Positions 23,101 to 32,012 are shown, counted from the stretch's first letter. The stretch: DNA of 64,000 nucleotides from Allodiplogaster sudhausi (GCA_945643635.1 CALZFC010000041.1:1904501-1968500); one strand, 5' to 3'. Numbers and translations are program-made. Notes: a model not told the origin generated them from the sequence alone.

Positions 23101-23190
23101 AAAATAAAATACTTTATAAACGGTCCCGTAGGTACCGGCGCCGAGCCGACTGACGATCATCCAACGCGACTCGATGATCACCTTCAACAT
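12582..23190 (-). CDS. CK1/TTBK-like protein kinase, C-lobe missing (288 aa)
   Basis: Proposed exons in transcript order: 23190-23113, 22947-22906, 22763-22634, 14713-14598, 14075-13973, 13897-13830, 13306-13235, 13123-13070 and 12785-12582. All phases agree. Visible kinase features are the glycine loop [10 protein letters not shown], Lys in AALK, Glu in EKEAL, the hinge region LSLCGPNL typical of CK1/TTBK kinases, the catalytic loop HRDVKPAN, the DFG motif, [10 protein letters not shown], and [10 protein letters not shown]. The residues needed for phosphotransfer up to the activation segment are present. The remainder of the C-lobe (after the DDLW helix, about 80 residues in the family) is absent; a 67-residue acidic tail follows, partly encoded by a repeat array. 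Intron 3 is about 7.9 kb because it holds the LTR array on the opposite strand. It could be a recently damaged gene. Confidence 0.75.
13386..13590. repeat. 36-bp minisatellite in a kinase intron
   Basis: The unit is two related 18-mers, GGCTCCGCCCATTTCAAA and AGCCCCGCCTCTTTCAAA, repeated about four times, with degenerate copies upstream (13350-13440). The unit length is a multiple of three, so it stays open on both strands: S-K-A-P-P repeats in plus, G-G-A-F-E repeats in minus. It lies in the intron between exons 6 and 7 of the minus-strand kinase and is not needed for coding. Confidence 0.9.
14080..14190. repeat. (GA)n-rich microsatellite
   Basis: A dense AGAG run directly follows the acceptor side of kinase exon 5; on the minus transcript it is CT-rich and so acts as the polypyrimidine tract before CAG at 14076. 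Confidence 0.85.
15162..15438. mobile_element. TTAA-flanked MITE (piggyBac-like)
   Basis: Terminal inverted repeats AGGAAGTATCCGGCGAATAAT and its inverse ATTATTCCCCGGATACCTCCT (two mismatches) bound 277 bp. They are flanked by TTAA at 15158-15161 and 15439-15442. A TTAA target duplication is characteristic of piggyBac superfamily elements. The interior has no transposase. It sits in the repeat array within intron 3 of the kinase gene. Confidence 0.72.
15517..15923 (+). repeat. LTR 1 (5')
   Basis: 407 bp, TG...CA ends. It looks the same as the other two LTRs by eye; a one-base indel lies just after it (ACATGGGGGCC versus ACATGGGGCC). Confidence 0.92.
16255..18474 (+). CDS. gag-protease, N-terminally truncated copy
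   Basis: The open frame from the first ATG (16255) encodes 739 residues that look the same as the C-terminal three quarters of the copy at 19214. Relative to that copy, about 830 bp are missing between GGCGCGTGA and GCAAGGAAGG (junction near 16240), with 2-3 bases of microhomology. The lost part includes the normal start and the N-terminal coiled-coil. Capsid-like region, CCHC knuckle, DTG protease motif and second CCHC knuckle remain. Initiation at this internal ATG is unproven. The reading frame ends 29 nt inside the downstream LTR. Confidence 0.75.
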   Translation: MRRESESRRSQSRESERSRETERSGLSGRSGRSRGGTRLEQLLCENLVAQSLPAVVPFDKGFGARLFAEFIEKLEMKYSNILSDDSMMIKVLKGHLEKDARRIFDSVTRGRELSYSTIVRKMKERYKGDKLMAEYSATAKWEKMYMREDESITKFTLYLEELADRAFPRMTEEHLAPIMAKKLVSQLTRWRNYPDLLREMEASSDEMMYIHLKEAAMRMEIVERRGAPFAGGDRRNGQQGSARQNRGRENTGGEASRRENDAERARPFFSIRTDQQGRMPWNSQTSSNSNSVQPGSNRQADSHPINNRPFNSQPASAQPGNAQPAQYVRSERESGNAETRVDYSRNNGNTVPLGKFSGVCYNCQQTGHMQFNCPQPREEVQRRNFLVRRVQRDRVGEQKGDDFWAPLPQIEAQINGVKVTAIIDTGAEITVVPIEVMREVEKKGDVERVEIEEEIFEAAGGRMEIGKKAVVSVQIEGVEKKIGVYAVEEAREILLGQNVIAAWGLECLFKLRGDGREKTKGKEVACQADVIEELGLKLITVDVPESSSVKSVEQVVNECEELLERYERLKKRENGSVCESAGCERKFPPWKKCFECSGLGHGWRICPTRKKRIAREKNQKGFRNERPGMGRNVECKNRVVEKREKDSSHSVNDVEHRAKEGPQKRTRGRVRGFFRGDIDYGRGAGVYRGYGRDNRGRHGAEAEEDTVTLTIPSTTTTTTSRRDVATEDGGMSEGLCPPL
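18446..18852 (+). repeat. LTR 2 (shared, central)
   Basis: 407 bp; serves as the 3' LTR of the first unit and the 5' LTR of the second. Its first 29 bases contain the end and stop of the gag frame. Confidence 0.92.
19214..22231 (+). CDS. gag-protease polyprotein, 1005 aa, non-autonomous LTR element
   Basis: ATG at 19214 opens 1005 codons. Residues 1 to about 230 are Glu/Lys-rich heptad-like coiled coil. About 325-470 resemble a retrotransposon gag capsid region ([17 protein letters not shown] and following helices). A CCHC zinc knuckle (C-x2-C-x4-H-x4-C) lies near 626-639. A retropepsin-like segment has the catalytic I-D-T-G-A-E near 689-694 and I-L-L-G-Q downstream. Unusually, a second CCHC knuckle (CFECSGLGH) follows the protease near 859, then an Arg/Gly-rich tail. 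There is no RT or integrase, so mobilisation would need enzymes from another element. The stop lies inside the 3' LTR. Confidence 0.88.
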   Translation: MGLSKLTDDEILAEKQKIEERRKMDEETLLANGGKENEEVIRNEEELLGDGEEKEKDDELGNVENARKQLEQLGRDNQSRVSEDGELYAHFEHLCKQNGVMKKKIAEDAINALAEIDRQRLENGKLAMKYARRWLLLVESEEDNELQATCKIKKRELYNIRAELEANKKEMARIKKIAEEKDKNLELEKKRTGQLLQEKEELGKEISRLKKERDKRKENKEDGEQYEEEKVYPLQLQNHSVRERGPAEKTMTEMHPQRREREQGRTMRRESESRRSQSRESERSRETERSGLSGRSGRSRGGTRLEQLLCENLVAQSLPAVVPFDKGFGARLFAEFIEKLEMKYSNILSDDSMMIKVLKGHLEKDARRIFDSVTRGRELSYSTIVRKMKERYKGDKLMAEYSATAKWEKMYMREDESITKFTLYLEELADRAFPRMTEEHLAPIMAKKLVSQLTRWRNYPDLLREMEASSDEMMYIHLKEAAMRMEIVERRGAPFAGGDRRNGQQGSARQNRGRENTGGEASRRENDAERARPFFSIRTDQQGRMPWNSQTSSNSNSVQPGSNRQADSHPINNRPFNSQPASAQPGNAQPAQYVRSERESGNAETRVDYSRNNGNTVPLGKFSGVCYNCQQTGHMQFNCPQPREEVQRRNFLVRRVQRDRVGEQKGDDFWAPLPQIEAQINGVKVTAIIDTGAEITVVPIEVMREVEKKGDVERVEIEEEIFEAAGGRMEIGKKAVVSVQIEGVEKKIGVYAVEEAREILLGQNVIAAWGLECLFKLRGDGREKTKGKEVACQADVIEELGLKLITVDVPESSSVKSVEQVVNECEELLERYERLKKRENGSVCESAGCERKFPPWKKCFECSGLGHGWRICPTRKKRIAREKNQKGFRNERPGMGRNVECKNRVVEKREKDSSHSVNDVEHRAKEGPQKRTRGRVRGFFRGDIDYGRGAGVYRGYGRDNRGRHGAEAEEDTVTLTIPSTTTTTTSRRDVATEDGGMSEGLCPPL
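22203..22609 (+). repeat. LTR 3 (3')
   Basis: 407 bp; ends CCGACA and is followed by the target duplication CATT and then kinase exon 3 donor-side intron sequence. Confidence 0.92.
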
Positions 23191-26100
23191 GTGAAACTTA
23201 ATTCTACGGTGCTTTGTAAATGGCGATCTTATAAACTCATTCTGGCATATCTCATTCACTCATACTTCACTTACTTACTGTATTATGGCAATTCCATTGA
23301 TTGCCCTTTTCTTAGTTGATGTGCAGTTATCCAATAAATTATAGGTTACTGAATTGCGAATAATCTCAACAGAGCCATTTTTTCCTCTTCTCTTTACTCC
23401 TTCTTTTCTCTTATTAATTCTTTGTTTTTTATGCTGCTTAATAACAGCTATGCCTCATAAATATCGTTGAACTGTCAAAATCACGTGGACATTAGTTTGC
23501 GAATGTGGAAATGGTTCTTTGTTTTTAAAGGAGAGCCGTTCACTGAACAATTAGCATACGGTTTTACAAACTTTGAGATGGGTGTGCTCATAACTTCAGT
23601 CTGACCACAGCGCCTCAGTAAGATTGGAACTCGAGGCAGAAGTAGTCACGAGAGGCAAATATAGTTGTAAAAACGGATTTGTTTTCCTGTTAATAAGTGT
23701 ATTCTTTTAAGCTTCTGATTTTCTCGCCTGACTGGATTTACATGGGTGCGGAAAAATCATTTGCATTTGGATGATTTTGAGACGGTCATTCTCACTTCGA
23801 ATCTTTCTCGGCTAGCTAGCCGGTTCTTCTTTGCTTTCTCTCTCTTGCGAAAATCCTTGGTTCCTCCGTTATAGTCCATCTTGGCGTTTGTTCGTTTCTT
23901 GCACAATTTATAAACTTGTTGCTTTGTGCCCTTGAAAGGCTCATTATTAATTGTGTTAGTTCTTGGGGATATCTACCAAAAGTTTGTGTGTTATTCTCCG
24001 GATGAAGGAGCTGTTCAGGATTCAGACTAACTCGTAAGGAGAATAGATTGGAAGTATCAGTGAATCTTGTTGTCGGGACCTTTGTTCAGAGAACATTCTA
24101 GTGAGAATTTAGGAGATCAACCCTTTCAGGAGAACCTTTATGAGACCAACTTTTGCTCTCACTCCTTGTCAACTACTTGTGATCCTCCGCAACCTGTCGC
24201 TCCCTTTCCTTCCCTTGACACTCTCATCAGACTTAGTCTTCTTACTTTCTCCGTCGTGCATCTCTCTGCCCACTTCCCATCTTCCGTTTTTTATTCGTGC
24301 TTTCGTATGAACCAAATTATTTAAGGAAATTCAGCGAATACTCGTAGTGAACTTTTGCTCAACGGGTTCGAATCGTAATGAGGCGCCTGGGTGCTCCCTA
24401 GCTGTTGGCCGCGAGTGAGTACAGTTAATGGAATCTCGGTAGCACATGTGTGCGTTGTTCTTGTTGTTGTAGCTTTAAATTTATTTCGATATCACAATAC
24501 ACGTGGCAAACAATTATAATAACAATAGTAATGATAATAGAAAGAATATCCCCGCGAGTAGACATTTACCAGGACAGGGCGGCCATATGGTCAAATCACC
24601 ACCGAGACATACCTTTTTATGATGACACCTTTTTTGTTTATCTAGATTTATTTTTATTTTTTTGAATATGCAGATGCAAATACTATGAAATTAGGGATTT
24701 AAGTAAGCTACGAGTACAAAAAAATTCTATAAAAACCTTTTCTGCCCCGCCCATGATGTCCATTCTGTATTCCTGGAAACAAAATGTTTTTTTTTAGCAG
24801 AAAATATATTTATTTATTTATTTATTTATTTATTTATTATGTGAAAGGATAAGAACAGGCTAAAACCAAGTAAAAAAAGAAGTGAGAGCAAAGCAAGTCA
24901 GCCGAGGTTGGCAAGTAAGTTGAGGTACAAATGAGCTGGATAATTATCGATTGACGTATTACGAGTGAAGAACACATAAACTTGCATTTGCATCAACAAA
25001 GGACACGAAAGATTCATTCATTCAAGTTTCCTGGTTTATTATGTAGTCATCCTCCAGGGCGCCCTAACTTTTTACTCTGTGGATCCTACATACTACATAT
25101 ATACATACATACATATATGTATGCTGATGCTATTTGGGTTTCGGCTTTTATTCTGACATTTGGCATTCACAGATCAACTATAATATGTTCGACCTTCCCG
25201 TTTTGATGCCAATCAATTAAGACTCGTAAAAACAATATTACATATGCCGAATTGTATTGTACATAAATGTCGTCATTTCGCCCAGCATAACTATTACGCC
25301 TTGTCGCTGTCATATCTCTTTGAAAAAAACATGTTCACATCTTGAAGTGAAGATTACAAGGCACATGTTACCGAAAGTGAAGCAACATATTCAGAATTTT
25401 TTTCGAAAGAAAATGTAGAGGAGAGGATGAGGGCGCAGAGAAGAGGGCGGCGAGGGCCGACAGACGGTGAGAGGGCCAAGCGGCTAGTGGACTTTAATCG
25501 GTGAGAGGGCCAAGCGGCTAGTGGACTGTGATCTGTATCAGGGATTTCATTCATTTTGCTTTCAAAGAGATGATCCATAAAGATGACCTCCAACAATAAG
25601 AAACGAAACGTCGGAGAAATGCAGCTCGCCGTGTTGAGGCCCTCGTCACTAAATAGCTAAAATAAAAGTCAATTTTTGTGTTCTTGGTTTCTATGCTTTT
25701 TTCAACCATAAATTTCTTGTTTGCGGCCAAATAACTTATTACTATCCTCAAAACCTCTTGATAGTCACGAATTTATATATTTCGATTAAACTTTTTTCGA
25801 AATCGGCACTCAACTACTAAAATTGTTGGGACGTTGCCAACGAACAGTCGTACGACCACTTTAGGGTCACAATTCATGGCGAAATGAGCATATTGACAAA
25901 GCAATTTTTTATTATGATTACCTCGCACATTTCCACAAGCGATTTTCTTCATACACTCAAGAACTTTTTTAAAATGCACTAAACTCCGCCATTTATTATC
26001 ACATTAACTTTTGACCCCAAAGGTAATCGAACACGTGGTGCAAGTGAGACCGCAATCTACTATGCTGAAATGTCAAAAACAACGTCTGATAAAGGTCGAG

Positions 26101-26340
26101 CATTTCTATGTAAATTTTATTCATTTTTCGCGGTTTTAAAACTGTTTATGAATTATTTGGCGAGGAAGGCATAAGAAAATTACGGAGATCATGATTGGCT
26201 GAATTCTGGAAAGAGGCTTCCCTCGTTTTTGCATATTTCATAAGTTCATAGCAGCATCCTTATTGTAAACAGTAAGGTTCCCGACAACCCCAACTGTTAG
26301 TTTATCAACATAGTTAGCAACAAATACAACGAAGCATAAC
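23191..26340. other. Intergenic, no supported gene
   Basis: The region lies upstream of the kinase start. Blocks at 23465-23580 and 24925-24995 are inverted relatives of 12200-12290 and 11665-11735, so the kinase locus is bracketed by inverted copies. A TTTA array sits at 24806-24838. At 25485-25530 there is a short tandem duplication of GGTGAGAGGGCCAAGCGGCT. An open stretch at 25370-25503 (plus), ending in a Lys/Arg-rich segment, could be an exon with a gtgaga donor, but nothing connects to it. Confidence 0.4.
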
Positions 26341-26341
26341 A

Positions 26342-26545
26342 ATGTCGCCCGCCAGAGGTCGAACGAGGGATACAGAAATACTGTTGGGTCATGGGGATCA
26401 GCTGCCTGCTCTCCGCCTTTCCTCCTCTTTGTTTCGCGCTCGGCTCCTCATCCTTCTTCTTATCTTTATCGTCCTCCTTATGTTAGGCAGTGACTCTGAA
26501 AGCAGTCAGCTTCATCTGAGTTATGAAAGTAAAAGAAATGCATAG
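26342..26545 (+). CDS. Small ORF with hydrophobic segment, unrecognised (67 aa)
   Basis: ATG at 26342 opens 67 codons. After a polar, Arg-rich start there is a hydrophobic stretch (RLLILLLIFIVLLML) long enough for one membrane span. It is followed by an acidic/Ser segment S-D-S-E-S-S and YESKRNA at the end. The copy at 5762-5950 keeps both ends but lacks the ATG and the hydrophobic middle. It lies about 630 bp upstream of the gene B start exon, the same relation as in copy A. Function is unknown and expression is not evident. Confidence 0.4.
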   Translation: MSPARGRTRDTEILLGHGDQLPALRLSSSLFRARLLILLLIFIVLLMLGSDSESSQLHLSYESKRNA

Positions 26546-26701
26546 AGAAATAGGAGAGCCCAAGGGAAATCCGTCGTTGCTCCAAACGCGGCCGGGTACG
26601 TCGTGCTTCGCACATCAGCATTGGGGAAGGTGGCGTCGATTGGCTGAAAAGAAAGAGGGCTTAGACGCTCTGAAAGGTGATGAAATAGTTTTGGTTGGGG
26701 G

Positions 26702-26923
26702 ATGAAAAAGGCGGATACCTGGAGAGCCCAAGTGTGTCCCTCTTCGGTTTGGGTGGCGAGAAGTAAGAAGAAGAAGAATGGAAGAGCAGAGTCGAGCAGA
26801 GACGCGATAACGGAAGCGGCCTTCATGAAGAGCGAAATGAGAAAACAGCGGCAGCGGACCTCTTTTATAGAGCTGAAAAATGCAAATGTACACTTCGGAG
26901 TCCGAAGCTGCCAAGTTCGATGA
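26702..26923 (+). pseudogene. Frameshifted paralogue of the small basic ORF at 6877
   Basis: The open frame keeps K-K-K-K, then KSEMRKQRQR and I-E-L-K-N-A-N-V-H-F, aligned with the 82-aa ORF at 6877-7125. An 11-bp deletion (at about 26901, after CTTCGGAG) shifts the frame, so the conserved C-terminal segment that reads D-D-L-L-T in the other copy is lost. The N-terminus also differs. This is likely inactive, or a truncated product. Confidence 0.55.
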
Positions 26924-27173
26924 TCTTTTGACGATAATGTTGTGAACTCAAGTTCTATCCACTAGTTTGCATGAGTTTATTGCACTGAAAACACTGAAAA
27001 TACGTGGAGTTTGAAGTTATTGTCTATTTTGCCTTGAAAAATTTAATTAATCATGGCTAACTTTGTCCTTATTGCACCGACATCGGTGTACTAAAGTGCA
27101 TCGTGGCAGTATAAAAGAAGCACAATGCGGGGTAAAACGCAGAACACCCTCTCGTACTCGCCCCAAGCTGCAG

Positions 27174-30100
27174 ATGTCAGAAGATACTCCAGCCGAATTT
27201 TCAGCCAAGGTTATCTAAAATGAAACAATTTCGTAATCCAACTATTGTAAGCTCTCTCAGGATTTGACTGATCCTTCTCCCCGCAAGCAGAAGATGGCAG
27301 AAGCAGCTACAGCCGAACGGACAGGAAAGGTTATCAAAAAATTAAATAATTTCGTCATTCAACTTTTGTAAGCTCTCTCAGGATTCGACTGATCCTTCTC
27401 CCCGCAAGCAGAAGATGGCAGAAGCAGCTCCAGCCGAACGGACAGGAAAGGTTATCAAAAAATTAAATAATCTCGTCATCCAATTTTTGTAAGCTCTCTC
27501 AGGATTCGACTGATCCTTCTCCCCGCAAGCAGAAGATGGCAGAAGCAGCTCCAGATGAACGGACAGGAAAGGTTATCAAAAAATGAAATAATTTCGTAAT
27601 CCAACTATTGTAAGCTCTCTCAGGATTCGACTGATCCTTCCTCGGAAGATGACTCACTGGAAGATAACCCCCTCTTCGGTATCTCCACGCCCTTCTCACC
27701 CGATCAAAGTTATTATGGCATGGCGCCTCTGCGCGCGATCACTATTCCACTAGTAAGTAGTGGTTCTAATTTTAAGGCCTGACAATCATGCTTTATTCAG
27801 GAAGAATTGATCAGGCTTGCGACGCCTGCTGAGATAGCGAGTCTTGATGAGAAGCGGGCGGCCATGCAGGCAAAGGTGGCGCAGCCAGTTGCTCCCGCTC
27901 GTGATCCGCCGCCCCTGGTCGTAGCTCCAGTCCCGAAGCCCCGCCATATTAGGGTAGGGAGACGCTTTATATTATATATTATTTAATAAATATATGTATA
28001 AAAATATGTTATAGAGTCGAGATCGATCCATGTTTTTTTTTCTATTTAGATTGACATGAAGAGGATTGAAGAGGGCCCCACCCGTGGTGATACGTCGTCC
28101 CTGTTCTCCGCTGCTCCAGTGGCCAAGCTACGAAAGGCCACGGTATTGCGACGCATTATTAATATGTATATTAATAATTTAATATATATATATATATTCG
28201 TTGACTTCCGGAAGGCCTTCGACAGCGTTCGATTCGATGCCCTTTGGCCCGCCCTCCATCGCCAAGGCGTACACCCGATGATCATATCCATCCTTCAGAA
28301 TATCTACGATTCAGCTGAAGTTCGGGTACGCCTTCGAGGCCAAACTGTGCCAATCAACGTGCAGCGAGGAGTTCGACAAGGTGATAACATCAGTCCCTCC
28401 CTTTTCTCTGCTGTCGTGGAAGAAGTGTTCCGAAACCTAGACTGGTCTGATCGCGGCATAAACATAGATGGCATTCAAATGCACCACCTCCGTTATGCTG
28501 ACGACATTGTCCTGTTTTCCCATTCCGCGAAGGAAGCAGCGGCGATGCTCAGTGAGCTGTCAGCCGCAAGTGAAGCCGTCGGCCTTTCCATTAACACCTC
28601 GAAGACCCAGGCTATGACCAATCGAAGCCGCAAACCTCTCTTTGTTTCAGGTCAAACCATCGACTACGTGGACACCTTTGTCTACCTTGGACAACTGGTA
28701 ACATTTAAATCCAATCCGGCCCTCGAGTTAAACAGGAGAGTGCGCGCAGGTTGGGCAGCTTTCAATCGCTTCTACGACTTCCTCACAAACAGGAGAGTTG
28801 ACGTTGCCCTCAAATGCCGCGTTTACCAAACTAGCATCGAGCCTGCGCTGTTGTATGGTGCGGAAACGTGGGCACTTCGTCTACAAGATCGCCGCCGCCT
28901 CATTGTGTGCCAGAGGAAAATGATGAGAAAAATGGCCGGAGTCACTCTCCTCGAACATCGGACGAATGACTGGCTCTTCGACAAAATTCCTATTCCCGAT
29001 ATCCGAGTACGAGCCATGGAGAGGAAGTGGAAATGGGCCAGTCTGATTGCAAAAATGGATGGAGGACGCTGGACAAGACGAGCCGTGGAGTGGAGACCGT
29101 GGAAATGGAAAAGACATGCTGGACGCCCCCGAGAACGATGGCGTGACGAATTCGACCGCAACCTGTCCACCACTTGGATGCGAACCGCAGTCATGAAACC
29201 CGATGCCTTTCATCTTTCCTTCACCCACCGGGCCCAGTCCCTGATTGTGGAATAAACTTTGAAACTTTGATATATATATAAATATTTTTTAGGTCTTGAT
29301 CAATATATGTTTTCTTATTTAGATTGGCATGAAGCAGACTGTTGAAGAGGCCACGTCGAAGAAACCGATCGAACACCAAACTTCCGTGACCCGTGAACCA
29401 CCGCCCATGGTCGCCTGAGACAGAGCTAGCGCGAGAGAGACAGAGGGCGAGAAGTAGCGATACCGAGCAGGTAATTTGAGGGTTGCTTCCGGTCGGCCGC
29501 CCCTCTGGAACGACGACGAGCCGCCAGTTCGTGTCCGCCTCGCCACGCATCAGTTATCGCGAACCGTGGTCAGACGCGAGGCACCTGAGCCTTCGCCAGG
29601 ACACAACGAGCATCCGCTGAAACGCGAAGCGAAGAGCACAACGAGCCAAGACGGCGCGTGGAAGACAAAGACGGCGCGTGTAGTACACAACAATTGTCTG
29701 ATGGAAAAAGGATTAATAAAAGATTGCACAAGGTTTGCAGAACGATCTGCAGACTTGGCTGGTCAATATTCTCAAAGAGCATGTGTCGGAAGCGGAGACC
29801 TCTGAGAACCTCGAGCTCCTGGCGGCGGTGGAGTCGGTGGCGACGGCGAAACTGAAATACGACAAGTTTCACGCTTCCAAAAACGCGGTGAATGAGGTAT
29901 GGCCTTTCTTCTTTAACTCTTATTTTCTTTTCTATTATATACTCTTATCTCACCATCCTTTTACTTCTCTTTCTGTATCTGTCTCTCTCTCTCTCGCTCT
30001 CTGCTTTCTTGCAGGAGATGAATAAGGCAATGCAGGCCGGGGCCGAAGCAACCGCCGCGACCCCACCATCCGTCCTGGAGAAGCTCCGCGTCTTCAACGC

Positions 30101-30200
30101 AGCAAAGCTGGAGATGATGAAGGCGCATGTGAACGCAGCGACTGCTATGACCGTCCTCCTTCCGCCTCCCCCCAGTTTGTTGCATTTCGACATATCTTAG
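27174..30200 (+). CDS. Gene B: tandem-exon family paralogue carrying RT insertion
   Basis: Exons supported by alignment to gene A or by phase: 27174-27209, 27261-27329, 27382-27450, 27503-27571, 27624-27752, 27801-27953, 28050-28142, a degraded exon starting 29323, 29481-29673, 29741-29896 and 30015-30200 (TAG). Lengths of the start, 43-codon and 52-codon exons equal gene A. Residues S-S-E-D-D-S-L and the R-V-A-x-G-R-x-P-L-W-N block are conserved. Exon 29481-29673 would use a GC donor (gcgcgt) where gene A has gtgcgt. The exon at 29323 meets TGA at 29417 unless a cryptic donor before it (AC|gtcgaa) is used, so this copy may be inactive or produce a shortened protein. A non-LTR fragment lies between 28143 and 29322. 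Confidence 0.52.
27261..27623 (+). repeat. Three 121-bp tandem exon units
   Basis: The unit is acceptor (gctctctcag), a 69-bp exon beginning GAT(C/T)TGACTGATCC or GATTCGACTGATCC, a donor (gttatc) and an AT-rich intron. It is repeated at 27261, 27382 and 27503. Each exon is 23 codons in phase 0, so any number can be included without a frameshift. Gene A has none of these copies, so the expansion is specific to gene B. Confidence 0.88.
28188..29275 (+). mobile_element. 5'-truncated RTE-like non-LTR retrotransposon
   Basis: The reading frame enters at VDFRKAFDSV (RT motif A region, 28199) and contains Q-G-V-R-Q-G-D-N-I-S-P-S-L (motif B) and YADDIVLF (motif C, about 28495). A C-terminal segment with G-R-P-R-E-R-W-R-D-E is typical of RTE/CR1-type elements. 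It stops at TAA 29253-29255. The endonuclease and the RT fingers are missing. The 3' end is an AT-rich tail (AACTTTGATATATATATAA). It sits between two exons of gene B, same strand. The frame is continuous with the preceding host exon (28050), with no stop between them. Confidence 0.85.
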
Positions 30201-31440
30201 ATCGTTCGTCCTACCGATCAGTCCCCGTTACTTGGTTCCTTCCTTTCTTGTAGGAGATCCATTTGTTGGATGAAAATAACTGTGTGCTTCAGAGCCGCGT
30301 CGCGGCCAGAAGCCTCGCCCCGCCTGATGCGCCTCCCTTGCCGGCGCCGTCCTTCTTCCTCGCGCTCCATTTATCTGTGACTCCCGACTACTGCGCCGTC
30401 TTCCTCTTCCTTTTCACTCCCTGCACTCGTGCCATTTCCCGATGACTTGCTGACTTTCGATTGCTGACTAGATATGCCGATAAAGTAGAACGCTTGTATT
30501 CTTCGTCGAGCCAATCCATTCCCATGCAACAGACAAATTCCCAGTGATAATTGGATGCGGAATCGAAAAGTAGCAATGGCAGGAGTTTCATCTTAGGCTT
30601 CATCTTGATGAGGACGTGGTCGGAGTTCCAAAAAGAAATTGATTTTTTTAAATGGATTATTTACGTACATAATGAACAATGTACGTTCCATCTATTTAAA
30701 TTCCCCGTTGAAATAGTAGAGCGGAAAGGACTCGCTATATATTCACATGCTCCAATATTCCGATCTAAAAGTAGAATTAGAATATTTAGAGACCTAAAAA
30801 AACTTTGAAAAAAGTACAACTCGACGAGCTCTTCAAAATGCGCATATATTCAGTTCTATTTTAGAATTTTTAACAACAAAAACCGCTTTTCATTACCTTT
30901 TCAGCAATAAAAATAATTTGCATGAAAATAAAAATTCTGCTGCGAAGCTTTTAATTCTTCTCAAGTATTTATAGCATCTTTTTTTGGATTTATCTTCACT
31001 GATTTAATGTGATTTCGTACCTCTTCTCCAGCTTTTTCCCTTCCCTGTCTACTTCCTTCCCTTTCTTATGATTTCTTGCCAGTTGAAAGAATTTACAATC
31101 TGAGAATCATGGGGAAAATGTTTTGAAAATAAAGAAATTTTTCCAAGGATTCTTTTATTTTAATAATTTTTTTATCAAAGTTAATTTACGAAACAAAAAG
31201 TATATTTATTATTATTTATAACTTATCTTTGGAGATCCCGGTGTCCTACTTCATATCTGCGCTCTGGCCGCTCCGTTCTCCTCGTTGGCGTCTGCGGAAA
31301 AGTTCTTCCTCGAGAATCCACGCGTTTCTCTGACTCTCTGACTCTCTTCCTCACGTCACCCTGCATTCTCTCTTAAACGACCTTTCTTGCCATATTCCCA
31401 CTGTTTCCCTTCTCCCGTCCGCAAGTACTAATTCGTAATT
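30201..31440. other. 3' flank of gene B; end of duplication
   Basis: Homology to the 3' flank of gene A continues to about 30760 (TTCCCCGTTGAAATAGTAGAG at 30700). 31022-31090 resembles 2583-2650. No further gene is supported here. 31235-31330 has some codon-like composition but no confirmed frame. Confidence 0.45.
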
Positions 31441-31447
31441 CTTACAG

Positions 31448-31814
31448 GCGGACAATGCGCCCGAACGAGCACCCGGCGGAGAAGATGTCCGTTTTATTTT
31501 TCCATTACTAATTTTAAAAAAAATTAAGTAAAATAATTATGAAAGATGATAACTGTAATAATCTTTAATCGCTTACTGATAGACAACATTTCAGGTTCAC
31601 AAGAAGCCTGAAGATGCCGACAAGCAGGTCAATTATGACGACCCCAACTACAAGGTTCCATTTTTTTATTAAAAAGGAGCTAATTTGCAAATCAAAATAA
31701 TTAAAAAATTTCGTCGCGAATAAATATTATTAACATTTGCAGACGATGAACAATATCAAGGGCGACTATCAAGGGCGACCAACTTGTTTTTCTACCAAAA
31801 AACGAAGAGGATAA
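31448..31814 (+). CDS. Small three-exon fragment, unrecognised
   Basis: Three segments with good splice sites and matching phase 0: 31448-31486 (acceptor ttacag, donor gtccgt), 31595-31654 (tttcag, gttcca) and 31743-31814, ending TAA. The product is about 56 residues, hydrophilic, with V-N-Y-D-D-P-N-Y-K near the middle. The pattern x-Y-x-D-x-P-x-Y is reminiscent of the end of CK1/TTBK-like kinase domains, but this is weak. No upstream exon with a start codon was identified, so this is at best the 3' end of a gene. Codons are rich in Asp, Lys and Asn. Confidence 0.35.
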
Positions 31815-32012
31815 ATATGGGCGTGCGAATTTAAAAAAAAATGAAAGATTTTTTTCTATGCATATTTTATTGTTTTATATTTTATTTCATTTTTTTTAAC
31901 TAACAAGAAATTAAAAGAATCTTCTTTTACAATTAGCTATTGTTGCTCGCACATATTACTAAAATACGAATGAATGAAATCATTCAACCTAGCTAGAGTT
32001 AAGGTGCAGTAA

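Noticed and set aside
28873..29228. Minus-strand ORFs opposite the RT fragment
   Set aside because: Shadows of the RT frame, which has recognisable motifs on the plus strand.
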